A DNA stretch of 64,000 nucleotides from Oscillatoriophycideae cyanobacterium NC_groundwater_1537_Pr4_S-0.65um_50_18 (GCA_016208305.1 JACQYI010000009.1:682001-746000), one strand, 5' to 3'; numbered from the stretch's first letter, positions 16,754-26,742 are shown. Notes: generated from the sequence alone by a model not told the origin. Translations and numbers: made by a program.

Positions 16754-18991
16754 ATGACCGCAGATGAAGCGATCGCCCTGCTGCATACTATTCTGAATTG
16801 CGCTGAGCAAAAGATGCCGCTTAACGACACTCAGCTCAGAGTGTTTCGGTTGATTTGGCTGGGGAAATCCTATGGGGCGATCGCCAATGCAACAGGTTAT
16901 GAGTATGACTACATCAAGCAAGTTAGCTCTAAGCTTTGGCAACTCCTTTCTAAGGCGCTGAACCAGCCCGTTTCTAAGCGCAATCTTCAGACCGTCTTGC
17001 AGCAGTACACCGTTTCTCTATCGGCAGCAGAGCTGATGGCTAGCCCACCTCAGAGCCTGCTCCACAATCTTCCCGTAGGCAACTACAGCAGGTTGATAGG
17101 ACGAGAAGTGGAAGTGGCTCGCTTGCTTAAATTTCTCTCTTTCGAGCATCCGGCACACTGCATCAGCCTTGAGGGGTTGGGCGGCATTGGCAAAACCACG
17201 CTGGCTCTCTCGATCGCCCATCGATTTCTACAGACCCCAGGAGCGTTTGATGCCATCATTTTTACCTCAGCCAAACCTAGTCGTCTCACTGCTGCTGGAG
17301 TTTTGCCTCGGCTGCAACCCGATCGCAACCTGCGGGATATCTTTCGAGCGATCGCCCAAACATTACAATGTCCCGACCTGCTGCTGCAACCGTTTGACGA
17401 ACAGATACGGCAAATTCAAGCTCAGCTTTCGCGGCAGCAAACTTTGCTGGTGATTGATAATTTAGAAACTGTTGAAGATTGGCAGTCCATCTTAGCGTTT
17501 CTGCATGATTTACCGATTACGGTAAAAGTCATCTTAACCAGTCGGCAGCGCACCCCTTTTGCTGCGATCGCTCTAGCGCCCCTCTCAGAAACTGAGAGTG
17601 TTGATTTAATTCAGGATCAGCTTCACGGCGTTGATCTAAATCTAATCGCTAGCCGCCAGCTTTATCAGCAGACAAGCGGTATACCCGCTGCGATCGTTTA
17701 CGCTGTTGGTCTTGTGTCTAGCGGCTATCCGATTGAATTATCTGCCGTTGCTGTAGGCGACTATGCTCACTTTTACTTTGAGAGTTCGGTCAAGTCTTTA
17801 GGAAGTAGCGCATTTGAGCAGATCCTGATGGCGATTGCAGTCGTTCCCCATGCGGCAGTCAAAGAAGCAATCGCCCATATTGCGGGTATCCGTGACGAGC
17901 AGGCTGTCACCCAAGGGCTAGCAAAATTGCAGCAGCTTTCGCTGATTAGCCAGCAATCCGGACGCTATGACATGCTGCCGCTGACGCGAGAATATGCGAT
18001 CGCTAAGCTAGAGACCGATCCCGACTTTAAGACTTTTGCCTACAGACGTCGAATTGAGTGGTATCTGACGTTTGCGGCAACGCATGGCGGCAAAGATGGG
18101 ACAGACTGGCAAAACTACAGCGCCCTAGAGCAAGAATGGGACAACCTGCAAGATGTAATTGAGGGATGTATTGCGGGCGATCGCTATGCAGAAGTCTGCC
18201 AATTTTGGCAGAGCGTCCGGTGCTATAGCCATGCTCAGGGATATCGCCAGAATCGACTCACCTGCTGGGTCGCCCACCTAAACTGGACAGATTGGCTGAT
18301 TCAGGCAGCAGAACAGCGCCAAGATGATGCGGTGGCGGCTGACGTGCTGTTTGCCAAAGCTTGGACGCAGACTCTCATAGGGCAGCCCCATCATCTGCAA
18401 GCCGCAGAATCTCTGTTTTCCAGAGCTTGGAAATATCGTCACGCTAGCGATTTGCCGTTTCAGATTAACTTGGCTATTCATATTGCCGCTTGGCATATTC
18501 AAAAGCATCAATTTCCAGAAGCCACGCTATGGCTCCAAGAAGCAGAAGCACTGTTAAACCAGGACTCACTATTAAACCAGGACTCGGCTCATCAACGTCT
18601 GTGGATTCAGTGGCATTATTACCAGGGCGAAATTGCCTATAAGGAAGCAGACTATAGTCAAGCCCAAACCCATTTTCAACAGGCATTGCAACAAGCGCAG
18701 AGCTGCGACTGGCGTCGCGTCATCTTTTTGGCCAAAGATTGGCTAGCCGAAATTGCGCTGAAGCAGGGCAACCTCTCTGAAGCACGGCTTCTGATGGAGG
18801 CAGGATTGCAGATGGCTCAAACGCATGAAGATCACTGTCGCACTGCTTTTTGTCTGCGATCGCTCGCCCGTTTAGAGCAAGTTCAAGGCGATCGCACCCT
18901 TGCCTATCATTGGGCAGCAGAAGCCAAGCAATTGTTTGAGCAGCTAGGAATGCAGACCGAAGCTGGAGAAACCGCTGAGCTTTTGCAGTAA
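16754..18991 (+). CDS. STAND ATPase: vMAP-type HTH / NB-ARC / TPR
   Basis: The protein has 745 residues. Residues 1-85 match the cyanobacterial vMAP (vWA-MoxR-associated) helix-turn-helix type domain (RVFRLIWLGKSYGAIANATG ... YIKQVSSKLW). An NB-ARC NTPase follows, with Walker A GLGGIGKTT (~140-148) and Walker B LLVIDNLE (~235). A winged-helix region ends near residue 430. The C-terminal ~300 residues are helical TPR-like repeats (ALLNQDSLLNQD; QAQTHFQQALQQAQ; SEARLLMEAGLQMAQ; FCLRSLARLEQVQGD), a likely ligand- or protein-sensing surface. ATG 16754 was used. Such proteins are switch-like regulators, and vMAP proteins are thought to sit in ternary conflict or regulatory systems. It diverges from the seven-gene secreted/hydrolase run. 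Confidence 0.85.
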   Translation: MTADEAIALLHTILNCAEQKMPLNDTQLRVFRLIWLGKSYGAIANATGYEYDYIKQVSSKLWQLLSKALNQPVSKRNLQTVLQQYTVSLSAAELMASPPQSLLHNLPVGNYSRLIGREVEVARLLKFLSFEHPAHCISLEGLGGIGKTTLALSIAHRFLQTPGAFDAIIFTSAKPSRLTAAGVLPRLQPDRNLRDIFRAIAQTLQCPDLLLQPFDEQIRQIQAQLSRQQTLLVIDNLETVEDWQSILAFLHDLPITVKVILTSRQRTPFAAIALAPLSETESVDLIQDQLHGVDLNLIASRQLYQQTSGIPAAIVYAVGLVSSGYPIELSAVAVGDYAHFYFESSVKSLGSSAFEQILMAIAVVPHAAVKEAIAHIAGIRDEQAVTQGLAKLQQLSLISQQSGRYDMLPLTREYAIAKLETDPDFKTFAYRRRIEWYLTFAATHGGKDGTDWQNYSALEQEWDNLQDVIEGCIAGDRYAEVCQFWQSVRCYSHAQGYRQNRLTCWVAHLNWTDWLIQAAEQRQDDAVAADVLFAKAWTQTLIGQPHHLQAAESLFSRAWKYRHASDLPFQINLAIHIAAWHIQKHQFPEATLWLQEAEALLNQDSLLNQDSAHQRLWIQWHYYQGEIAYKEADYSQAQTHFQQALQQAQSCDWRRVIFLAKDWLAEIALKQGNLSEARLLMEAGLQMAQTHEDHCRTAFCLRSLARLEQVQGDRTLAYHWAAEAKQLFEQLGMQTEAGETAELLQ

Positions 18992-19142
18992 TTTGGCGAT
19001 GTTCTAGACGGGCTGTTGATTTTTTGAAGGAGGCGCTATCCCTTGCAAAAAATTAAAGTCGGTCATTTTCAGTCATGAATTCAGTCAACTTGGAGATGTG
19101 ATGGAACTAAAGCGCTTTCACCTGGCTCTTAAGGGGGACATC

Positions 19143-19697
19143 ATGTTTTCAAGTCAGCAACCTGACACTTTTACTCTTTTCTTACAAAAAGCCCGACAGC
19201 TCGACCTATCACCGATCGCCTATCAGTTGATGCAGTCTCACACAGGCCCACGCTGGAGCAGAGAAAAAACCGTCAAAGCGATCGCTCGATACTTAGCGTT
19301 TCTGTATTTAGCAGATTCTTATCGCCATCTTCAGTTAGTTCCCTCTCAAGAGATCGATCAGGTCTGGCATTATCACATTCTCGATACCAGTAAATATGTA
19401 GAAGATTGTCAAATGCTATTCGGCTACATGATTCACCACTTTCCCTATTTAGGATTGAGAGGGGAGCAAGATCGGTACGATCAGAACAAAGCTTATTCGT
19501 TAACGCAGACTCTATTTAGCAAGCACTTTAGCTGCTATTTTGTCGATCAAGCGTTACACCCTAGTGATTGCGAACCGATTCGCTCAGAAATACTGCCAAC
19601 CGCTGGCTGCTCTCACATATCAAAGTTGCGATCGCGGCTGCATACCCCCCTAGCGACAGAGGAGGTGCTAGCAAAAATTGCTCTATCGCTGAACTGA
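19143..19697 (+). CDS. Glycine-rich-domain-protein-like (DUF1399/GRDP family)
   Basis: The protein has 184 residues from ATG 19143; an in-frame start at 19098 would add 15 atypical residues. The signature EIDQVWHYHILDTSKYVEDC followed by GYMIHHFPYLGLRGEQD is typical of the GRDP-like family shared by plants and cyanobacteria, whose biochemical role is not known. The conserved His and Asp residues might bind a metal. It follows the STAND ATPase by about 150 nt on the same strand and converges on msrB, with a shared hairpin terminator between. Confidence 0.7.
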   Translation: MFSSQQPDTFTLFLQKARQLDLSPIAYQLMQSHTGPRWSREKTVKAIARYLAFLYLADSYRHLQLVPSQEIDQVWHYHILDTSKYVEDCQMLFGYMIHHFPYLGLRGEQDRYDQNKAYSLTQTLFSKHFSCYFVDQALHPSDCEPIRSEILPTAGCSHISKLRSRLHTPLATEEVLAKIALSLN

Positions 19698-19731
19698 ATC
19701 ATATAGCTAGAGTCATAGCTACGGGCTATAA

Positions 19732-19766
19732 ATAGTGATGGGGTCGCAGAGCGACCCCATCACTAT
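19732..19766. terminator. Bidirectional hairpin terminator
   Basis: Sixteen-bp perfect arms flank the trinucleotide AGA (core GGGTCGC-AGA-GCGACCC) between two convergent genes. There is no U tract on either side, but the position supports bidirectional termination. Confidence 0.7.
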
Positions 19767-19796
19767 CCCTACATAGATTCAGGTTGAAACTATTTA

Positions 19797-20219
19797 CTAG
19801 TCTGAAGACTTTTCTGGAACAAACTCCAGAGAGACGCCATTCATACAATAGCGTTGACCTGTCGGAGCAGGGCCATCCTCAAACACATGTCCCAGGTGTC
19901 CTCCACACTTGCTACAGTGAACCTCGACACGGGTCATAAATAAGGATCGATCGGTTGTCGTTTCAATCGCTCCTTCAAGGGGAGCATAGAAGCTGGGCCA
20001 GCCTGTACGGCTGTTAAATTTAGTTTCTGACGTGAAGAGAGGAGTACCACAGGCAGCACAGGCATAAGTTCCGCGATCGTAAACTTTATCCAATGGACTA
20101 GAGCCGGGTCGTTCAGTACCATGCTTCCGCAGCACATGAAACTGCTCAGGAGTTAAGGTGGCTTTCCACTCTTGTTCGGTTTTAGCGATTTCAAACTCGT
20201 GATTTGCAGAAGTTCCCAT
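19797..20219 (-). CDS. msrB: Peptide-methionine (R)-S-oxide reductase
   Basis: The protein has 140 residues from ATG 20219; the in-frame start at 20318 would add 33 non-conserved residues. MsrB reduces the R epimer of oxidised methionine in proteins using thioredoxin. Visible features are the zinc-binding pairs CAACG and CSKCG, the substrate strand FNSRTGWPSFYAPL, and the catalytic RYCMNGVSLEFVP with its Cys near the C-terminus. It is cytosolic, with no signal peptide. MsrA is encoded separately at 50972-51472. Confidence 0.95.
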   Translation of the reverse strand: MGTSANHEFEIAKTEQEWKATLTPEQFHVLRKHGTERPGSSPLDKVYDRGTYACAACGTPLFTSETKFNSRTGWPSFYAPLEGAIETTTDRSLFMTRVEVHCSKCGGHLGHVFEDGPAPTGQRYCMNGVSLEFVPEKSSD

Positions 20220-20431
20220 AGGGTTAGACCTTTTCTTGAAATGTGCTGATTCCTGATATTCTTCAAGAAGTAATGATTTTTGCTGTCTGAGCGCAGTCCA
20301 CCCAACAAAAATCGGCATTGCGTCATCCGGCTAAGAAACTTATTTCGGGAAGCGCGCACCTCTCAAAATAAATTTCTTAGATAAAATTAGCAGCGTCCAA
20401 AAATCATTACTCTAATATCCTAACGAAGTCG

Positions 20432-22348
20432 TTACCTCAAGCTCTGCAAGTACGCATCAACCGCTTCGTTAACAATATCAGTCATGGGCTTGCCCTGCTC
20501 AGTAGCTACCGCCTTAAGCCGATCATAGACACCATCTCGGATGCCGACTCGGTAACGAGGCTTGCCGCTGCCTAAAATCGCTCCCACTAAACCACCGGAT
20601 GCACTAGGTTCATAGGTGGCTGCAAACTCGCGGAGAACGTCGAACCCAACACGATCGCAGAAATCACCAAAGCTCTCGCCCTTCTTACGGTTTTTCTTGA
20701 AGTAAACAAACAGTGGCTCTAAGGTCGCTTCTAAATCAGCGATCGGCATATTGTCTATATATGCCTGAGAGAGGCGCGTCTGGTTAGGTGCAGCCCCTAG
20801 CCAAATTTGGTACGACTCAGGAGATTGCCCGACAAAGCCCAACTCTGCTAGGTAGGGGCGGGCACAGCCATTGGGGCAGCCCGTCATACGAGTGATGAAA
20901 CTCTCTTGAGGCAGCCCTACTTTGTCCAACAGGGCACGAACGCGATCGAGAATGCTGGGCATCACCCGCTCTGACTCAGTGACCGCTAACCCACAGGTAG
21001 GCAAAGCTGGACAGGCCATAGAAATCCGTACCAATGGGTCAAGCTGCTCGACGCGCTTAACGCCTGTGCGATCGAGAATGCCCTGAATTTCCTCTTGATC
21101 AGCCGGATCAATCTCATACAGTACGAGGTCTTGGCTAGGCGTGAGCCGCAGGGGAAGCTGAAACTTTTCCTCAATTTCCCGTAGAGCCGTCTTGAGCTGA
21201 AGACTGCTCTCATCTTTGACCCGACCATTCTCAACAGAGAGGCCTAAGAATAGCTTGCCATCTCCCTGCTCATGCCAGCCTAAATAGTCTTTATACGCCC
21301 ACTCTGCCGTTGGCTTCAGGGGTTGCATAGGCTTGCCCAGATAGCTCTCCACCTTTTCTCGGAACTGGTCAACGCCCCAGTCATGCAGCAGATACTTAAG
21401 GCGGGCATGGCGGCGGTTAAAGCGATCGCCGTAGTCTCGCTGGGTAGCCACGATCGCTTTAGCAGCATCGTAAATATCGGCTTTGTCTACATAACCGATC
21501 GGATCAGCCAACCGAGGAAATGTCTCTTCTTTATTGTGGGTGCGTGCTAAGCCACCCCCCGCATAAATATTAAAGCCTTCTAGCTCGCCTTGACTGTCGG
21601 TAATCACAACCAAGCTCAAATCCTGAGAGAACAAATCAACCGAATTGTCTCCTGGAACAGTGACGCAAGCCTTGAATTTACGCGGCATGTAGTGAACGCC
21701 ATAAATGGGTTCTGCCGTATCGTGGATGATTGTGCCATTACCGTTGCGATGCAGCGCAGCCACGACATCAGGATGAGGCTCAGCGGTGAGCGCCTTCTCG
21801 CCATCTAGCCAGATTTCGTAATAAGCCTCCGTTTGAGGGGTAAGCAAATCTGCAAGGCGCTCAGCGTACTCTCTAGCCAAAACATATTCTGGGCGGTTTT
21901 TGTAGGGAGCCGCCGGAGCCATGACGTTACGACTCAGATCGCCACAGGCTCCTAAAGTCGAACCCATATTGCGAACGATGCTAGAAATCACCGTCTTCAG
22001 GTTTTGCTTGGGCACGCCATGCAGCTGGAAACCCTGACGAGTGGTTGCCCTCAACGTATGGTTGCCATACTCATCTGCTAGCTTGTCTAGCGTTAAGTAA
22101 AGCTGCGCTGGAATATATCCACCCGGATTACGGGTGCGCAGCATAAAACTGTAGTCTTTCTCTTGGCCTTTAACGCGATTGTCGCGGTTGTCCTGCTGAT
22201 ACGAGCCATGAAATTTGAGGATTTGAATACCATCTTCGCTGAAGTGCGTAGTATCTTGCAGCAATTCAGTCGCAACAGGTTCGCGCAGGGCATTGCTGCG
22301 CTCTTTGATGCCTTCAACCTTGGAAACTTTGGCAGGAGTGGTAACCAT
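20432..22348 (-). CDS. sir: Ferredoxin-sulfite reductase with C-terminal RHH-like tail
   Basis: The protein has 638 residues. It catalyses six-electron reduction of sulfite to sulfide with ferredoxin as donor. The N-terminal ferrodoxin-like half has [16 protein letters not shown]. The siroheme/4Fe-4S ligands are in CPALPTC (C-x5-C) and GCPNGC (C-x3-C). A second half-repeat and the C-terminal catalytic region follow. The last ~46 residues ([20 protein letters not shown], then [19 protein letters not shown]) look like a ribbon-helix-helix DNA-binding fold of the CopG/Arc type. ATG 22348 is clear. A long non-coding region precedes it. Assignment as Sir rather than nitrite reductase rests on the N-terminal pattern and is likely but not certain. 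Confidence 0.9.
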   Translation of the reverse strand: MVTTPAKVSKVEGIKERSNALREPVATELLQDTTHFSEDGIQILKFHGSYQQDNRDNRVKGQEKDYSFMLRTRNPGGYIPAQLYLTLDKLADEYGNHTLRATTRQGFQLHGVPKQNLKTVISSIVRNMGSTLGACGDLSRNVMAPAAPYKNRPEYVLAREYAERLADLLTPQTEAYYEIWLDGEKALTAEPHPDVVAALHRNGNGTIIHDTAEPIYGVHYMPRKFKACVTVPGDNSVDLFSQDLSLVVITDSQGELEGFNIYAGGGLARTHNKEETFPRLADPIGYVDKADIYDAAKAIVATQRDYGDRFNRRHARLKYLLHDWGVDQFREKVESYLGKPMQPLKPTAEWAYKDYLGWHEQGDGKLFLGLSVENGRVKDESSLQLKTALREIEEKFQLPLRLTPSQDLVLYEIDPADQEEIQGILDRTGVKRVEQLDPLVRISMACPALPTCGLAVTESERVMPSILDRVRALLDKVGLPQESFITRMTGCPNGCARPYLAELGFVGQSPESYQIWLGAAPNQTRLSQAYIDNMPIADLEATLEPLFVYFKKNRKKGESFGDFCDRVGFDVLREFAATYEPSASGGLVGAILGSGKPRYRVGIRDGVYDRLKAVATEQGKPMTDIVNEAVDAYLQSLR

Positions 22349-22551
22349 TTTCTATTAGCTAGAGCAAGTCTAAAACAGGGGTCTAACAAGTTAAGTCTAA
22401 AACCGCCTAGGTAATGCTCCTAGTCTTGCTTATTTATTTGTTGACAAGGTAGGCTGTAGGCACCTTTCAAGCAATTAAGTCAAGCCATAAAACATTTCCA
22501 TCGCTAAGAATTAGCCTAACCAGCGCGGAGCAGCGTACTGCCATTCACGGT

Positions 22552-22565
22552 ATTCCGATCGGAAT
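22552..22565. promoter_or_regulatory. 14-bp palindrome upstream of sir
   Basis: ATTCCGATCGGAAT is a perfect dyad about 200 bp upstream of the sir start. It could be an operator for a dimeric regulator; no known consensus is claimed. Confidence 0.35.
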
Positions 22566-22660
22566 TAAGGTGAATTTGACAAACACCCTAATTCTAGCAT
22601 TACACCCTTTTATTGGAATGCCCTGCAACATTAGGAAAAGTTTTAGTTTGCACTTGATAG

Positions 22661-22698
22661 TTGGCTAAAGCTAGAAGGATTGGCTAAAGCTAGAAGGT
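22661..22698. repeat. 19-bp tandem duplication
   Basis: TTGGCTAAAGCTAGAAGG(A/T) occurs twice in direct tandem, differing only in the last base, in non-coding DNA. Confidence 0.85.
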
Positions 22699-23385
22699 TC
22701 TAAGCTGAGCTTAAACTGTGTTCAACTTAGGCATCTGCCGCATGAGCAGCTAGGACTCACACCTATACCACCTGCTCATCGCCCCTTTTCAAAGGCAAAG
22801 GATGTCATTCATGGCGCTATGTAAAGCATTATTACGATCGCCCAGCCTGCGAGCTTAAACTAAATACATACTTTAAGGGTCAATATAAATTTTTAGTAAG
22901 GAAGAGGAGAAGATCTTTATCTCTGCTTGCGCCTTCCTCTATTCCATGACAGCTTATGTAGTAGTACCCATAGGGAAAAGTCTATGACTCTATGCGGTTA
23001 GATAATGAACTGCCTACCGCTTCGACTTCTGATGTAACTTGCTGAAGCGCTTGCCCAAGCCATGTGTCGGTCTGGCAAAAGATACATTTATCGAGGGCTA
23101 AATCTACTAAACTGGTGCTTTTAAGATATTGCCGTAAGCGATCGCATCTACCGCTTTGTTGATAGGCTACCCTAGATAGCTAGGCGCAGTAAAGTATTTG
23201 CACCTTTAGCATTTACTGCCCCCTTTTCAAAAAAAAGTTGCATCAATTTGCAATTGATCGTCAGATCGTCCGGCAAACTCTAAATTTTTCTGAAGAATCT
23301 ACCAAACGTCAAGGAAACTTTGTAGCCTCCGAGCTTGATTTTCGGACAAATTTGTAAATTCTCCCAGGTAGACCTTAGAAGAATT

Positions 23386-24189
23386 ATGCTAAAGGCATTT
23401 CCCCCAATCCAAAGCGTAATTGGATTCCCCGTAACCGCTCTGCCTTTCAACGCCCAGATTAATTTAATCATGAAATGGGCAGGTTCGCGCTTAAGCAAAT
23501 ATGTCTGTGTTGCCAATGTGCATATGCTGATGGAGGCACGGACTGATCCCACATTTGCTGCCGTTTTAGAAAATGCAGATCTGGTAACTCCTGATGGTAT
23601 GCCTCTGGTTTGGCTCATGAAGCTGATGGGCGTGATGCATCAAGATCGAGTTGCTGGAATGGATATTTTCCTAGCGTTATGTGAACAGGCATCTGAGAGA
23701 CAGATCAGCGTATTTTTTCTCGGCTCTAAGCCAGAAATTTTAGAGCGCATGAAGGAGAAACTTCACCAGGACTTCCCTCAGTTAAAAGTAGCCGATATGC
23801 AGCCTCTGCCATTTCGGTCTTTGACCCCAGAAGAAGATGAGGCAACAGTACGAAAGATTAATGAGAGTGGTGCAGGGCTAGTACTCGTATCGCTGGGCTG
23901 TCCTAAACAAGAGCTGTGGATGAGTCAACACCAGGGAAGAGTAGACGGAGTCATGCTAGGACTAGGTGGGGTGTTCCCTGTCTATGCTGGCATTCAGAAA
24001 TGGGCACCTAATTGGATAAGAAAGGCGGGTCTGGAATGGCTCTATCGATTAATTCAAGAACCCCGTCGGCTATGGCGGCGTTATTTAGGCACCATTCCTC
24101 CCTTTATCTATCTAGCTTGTAGACAGATATTCGTTAATTGGGTCAGTCCTCTGCCAAAAGAGCGATCGGACTATTCACGTTATCCATAA
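23386..24189 (+). CDS. WecG/TagA/CpsF-family glycosyltransferase
   Basis: The protein has 267 residues from ATG 23386; the longer frame from 23335 adds 17 non-family residues. The GT26 signatures are clear: TPDGMPLVWL with its Asp, VAGMDIFLALCE, LGCPKQELWM, GGVFPVYAG and KAGLEWLYRLIQEPRRLWRR. Family members transfer ManNAc(A) or a related sugar to an undecaprenyl-linked acceptor during teichoic-acid, enterobacterial-common-antigen or exopolysaccharide assembly at the inner membrane. No other polysaccharide genes flank it here, so its product cannot be named. Confidence 0.88.
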   Translation: MLKAFPPIQSVIGFPVTALPFNAQINLIMKWAGSRLSKYVCVANVHMLMEARTDPTFAAVLENADLVTPDGMPLVWLMKLMGVMHQDRVAGMDIFLALCEQASERQISVFFLGSKPEILERMKEKLHQDFPQLKVADMQPLPFRSLTPEEDEATVRKINESGAGLVLVSLGCPKQELWMSQHQGRVDGVMLGLGGVFPVYAGIQKWAPNWIRKAGLEWLYRLIQEPRRLWRRYLGTIPPFIYLACRQIFVNWVSPLPKERSDYSRYP

Positions 24190-24756
24190 TGACTTGAGTC
24201 ACCTATAGGGGCTTAAGCCACAGCAAACAGTAGGTTTCACAGCGTAATAATGAGATCATCACGTCGTTTCTTACCTGTCAAACCTACTGAAAGATAGTCT
24301 AGACATAGATTTAGCCATGCATTGGCTTTTAATTGTCAACGATCGCTAACAGTTAGAATCCTGCTTAAGCATCTTTGCTATATCTTTTGCAAGGCAAAGT
24401 CAAGCTACAGAGTGAAATTTTTATGTCAAGCGATTTACCTTCTGAAGGCCAATGAGCTTTCATATCAAAGTTGCCTTAATGCCTCATTGTGATTCAATGG
24501 AGCGATCGCTTTTGTGTCACGATGCTCTTTAGATAACATCTTAGATAACATCATTGAGCCTTTAAGCTTTCCCTCTTTCTCAGGATTTTTAATAATCTGG
24601 CTACAAAATCAGCAGCGCCGATTGGCTTTGAATACCTGCCAGATCGCAAAATATAGATTGCACCATATCGCCATCTAGCAGGAATTGTTGTCTTCTCATC
24701 CACAAAATTCTGCCAATTGGGGTAAAGTTGGGATAAATCAAGCCGACTGAGTCTCC
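24190..24756. other. 567-bp intergenic region
   Basis: No ORF or RNA gene supported. The only repeat noted is a 12-bp tandem duplication (TTAGATAACATC at 24529-24540 and 24541-24552). It is expected to hold the upp promoter. Confidence 0.45.
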
Positions 24757-25392
24757 ATGCCTGCTGAAGTTGTTTTAATTAAGCATCCGCTAGTGCAGCA
24801 CAAGCTGACCATCATGCGTTTGGCCGAAACCCATACGCAGGATTTTCGCCGCTTGCTCAAAGAAATTTCTATGCTGCTGGCCTATGAGGTCACACGAGAT
24901 TTGCCTTTGAAGTATGAGCCAATTCAAACGCCGCTGGCGGAGATGAAAGCGCCAATGCTGGCTGCCGACAAAAAAATGGTAATTGTCTCAATCTTGCGGG
25001 CAGGGCAAGGCTTACTCGATGGGATGATTGAGCTGATCCCAACGGCCAAGGTGGGGCATATTGGTCTGTATCGTGAGCCAACGACCCTCATGGCGATCGA
25101 GTACTATCTCAAGCTGCCACCTGATGTCGAGCAACGCGATATGCTCGTAGTCGATCCCATGTTAGCAACCGGAAATTCTGCGGTTGCGGCAGTCGATCGC
25201 CTGAAGGAAGCTAATCCTGCCTCTATCAAGTTTGTCTGCCTACTCGCCGCTCCCGAAGGCATTGAGCATTTTCATGAGCAGCACCCAGATGTCCCTATTT
25301 ATACAGCAGCGATCGATGAGGGCTTAGATGGTCACGGCTATATCATTCCGGGTTTGGGGGATGCGGGCGATCGGCTGTATGGGACAAAGTAG
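24757..25392 (+). CDS. upp: Uracil phosphoribosyltransferase
   Basis: The protein has 211 residues, typical for UPRT. It makes UMP and PPi from uracil and PRPP. The PRPP-binding loop is [12 protein letters not shown], the uracil/flap region is [20 protein letters not shown], and the C-terminal [13 protein letters not shown] is diagnostic. The start [15 protein letters not shown] is also typical. It is followed 35 nt later by a URC4-type gene, suggesting a uracil salvage/catabolism operon. Confidence 0.96.
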   Translation: MPAEVVLIKHPLVQHKLTIMRLAETHTQDFRRLLKEISMLLAYEVTRDLPLKYEPIQTPLAEMKAPMLAADKKMVIVSILRAGQGLLDGMIELIPTAKVGHIGLYREPTTLMAIEYYLKLPPDVEQRDMLVVDPMLATGNSAVAAVDRLKEANPASIKFVCLLAAPEGIEHFHEQHPDVPIYTAAIDEGLDGHGYIIPGLGDAGDRLYGTK

Positions 25393-25427
25393 CAACAGAA
25401 TACAGCAAGCAACGGGATACAGCAGCA

Positions 25428-26660
25428 ATGAAGGGTGCAGAACAGCAAGCCATTACCTACCTGCGATCGACTGCGGCCATTCGCGATCGCTGTGGGCAGC
25501 TATTTGCGCTAGCAGAAGCCGATCGGCTAGCGCATTTTCGGCTGGACTTAAGCCAGCTTGATGCCGTCGCAAAGTATGTGCTGGAGGTGATGCGATCTAA
25601 CTACCCCAACTTACAAGTCCCGTTTCACAGCCGTTGGCGGCATTTTGAGGCAGGTGGCATACCCCGATCAGAGCGGCTCGATGCGAAGCTGAAGGGACTT
25701 GATCCGGTAGAAAAAGCCCGCGCCAAGTTTGATCTCGCCATTACCAGCGTATTGCTAGATGCGGGCGCAGGGGCAGACTGGCAGTTTTCAGAAGCCGAGA
25801 CAGGACTAGTTTTAGGGCGATCGGAAGGGCTGGCCATTGCCAGTTTCGAGCTATTTTTACAAGGCGGATTTTCTAGCGATCCGCTACATCCTTTTCAAGC
25901 CGATGCCTTGGGCTTACAAAACCTGACGGAGGCCGCATTCACCCAAGCTTTTCAGGTCACTGCCCAAAATCCTTTGGTGGGTGTGGCAGGACGGCTAGGT
26001 TTAATGCAGCAATTGGGGCGGGCGATCGCTCAACAGCCAAAACTATTTGGCCAGGTTCCGCGTCTGGGTAACCTCGTCGATTATTTAATGCACCAGGCTG
26101 TGGATCACCAGCTCAAGGCACATGACGTATTTGCAGCCGTTCTAGAGGGCTTGAGTGAAATTTGGGCAGGACGAGTGGCGATCGCAGGACTCAATCTCGG
26201 AGATGTCTGGATCTATAAAGCGTTACCCGATCAGGGGATAGGCTCGCAACTGGTACCGTTTCATAAGCTTTCTCAATGGCTAACCTATTCACTGCTAGAG
26301 CCATTACAAGAATTAGGATTACAGATCATTGATCTAGACGAACTGACAGGATTATCTGAATACCGCAACGGGGGACTCTGCCTAGATTTGGGATTACTAC
26401 AACCCAAACACAAGGCTGTGACCGATCAAGCCCATTCGCCAGATTCCGCTGTGATCATCGAATGGCGATCGCTGACGGTAATCTTGCTCGATCGCATTGC
26501 CCAAGCGATTCGCGCCCAGCTCCATCTTGATGCGACCCAACTGCCGCTAGCCAAGGTCTTAGAAGGAGGCACTTGGGCTGCGGGGCGAAAAATTGCGGCA
26601 GAGCTGCGAGCGGGTGGAGTGCCGCCGATTCAAATCATTAGCGATGGCACGGTATTCTAG
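25428..26660 (+). CDS. URC4/urg3 family protein (DUF1688)
   Basis: The protein has 410 residues. The family pattern is visible at FHSRWRHFEAGGIPRSERLD, KARAKFDLAITSVLLDAGAG and WTYSLLEPLQEL-like helices (here QWLTYSLLEPLQEL). URC4 was defined genetically in the yeast uracil catabolism (URC) pathway, and bacterial homologues tend to lie beside uracil phosphoribosyltransferase, exactly as here. The biochemical activity of URC4 is not settled to my knowledge. No URC1-type GTP-cyclohydrolase-II-like gene was found in the window. Cytosolic, no membrane segments. It is likely co-transcribed with upp, and possibly with raf1 80 nt downstream. Confidence 0.82.
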   Translation: MKGAEQQAITYLRSTAAIRDRCGQLFALAEADRLAHFRLDLSQLDAVAKYVLEVMRSNYPNLQVPFHSRWRHFEAGGIPRSERLDAKLKGLDPVEKARAKFDLAITSVLLDAGAGADWQFSEAETGLVLGRSEGLAIASFELFLQGGFSSDPLHPFQADALGLQNLTEAAFTQAFQVTAQNPLVGVAGRLGLMQQLGRAIAQQPKLFGQVPRLGNLVDYLMHQAVDHQLKAHDVFAAVLEGLSEIWAGRVAIAGLNLGDVWIYKALPDQGIGSQLVPFHKLSQWLTYSLLEPLQELGLQIIDLDELTGLSEYRNGGLCLDLGLLQPKHKAVTDQAHSPDSAVIIEWRSLTVILLDRIAQAIRAQLHLDATQLPLAKVLEGGTWAAGRKIAAELRAGGVPPIQIISDGTVF

Positions 26661-26742
26661 TAGATCTGGATTCTTCTCGATCGGGTCGCTTGCTGATCTC
26701 ATTGCCAACTCTCATTGCCAACTTATTCGCCTTTGCACGCCC

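Larger units (their letters stand above)
22349..23385. other. 1-kb non-coding region
   Basis: Upstream of both sir (minus) and the glycosyltransferase (plus), so it must hold both promoters. I found no supported ORF, tRNA or transposase. It does contain a 14-bp palindrome (ATTCCGATCGGAAT, 22552-22565) about 200 bp upstream of sir and a 19-bp tandem repeat (22661-22698). Confidence 0.5.

Noticed and set aside
26593-26742. Longer N-terminus of Raf1
   Set aside because: It overlaps the URC4 reading frame in a different frame and is not part of the Raf1 family sequence.
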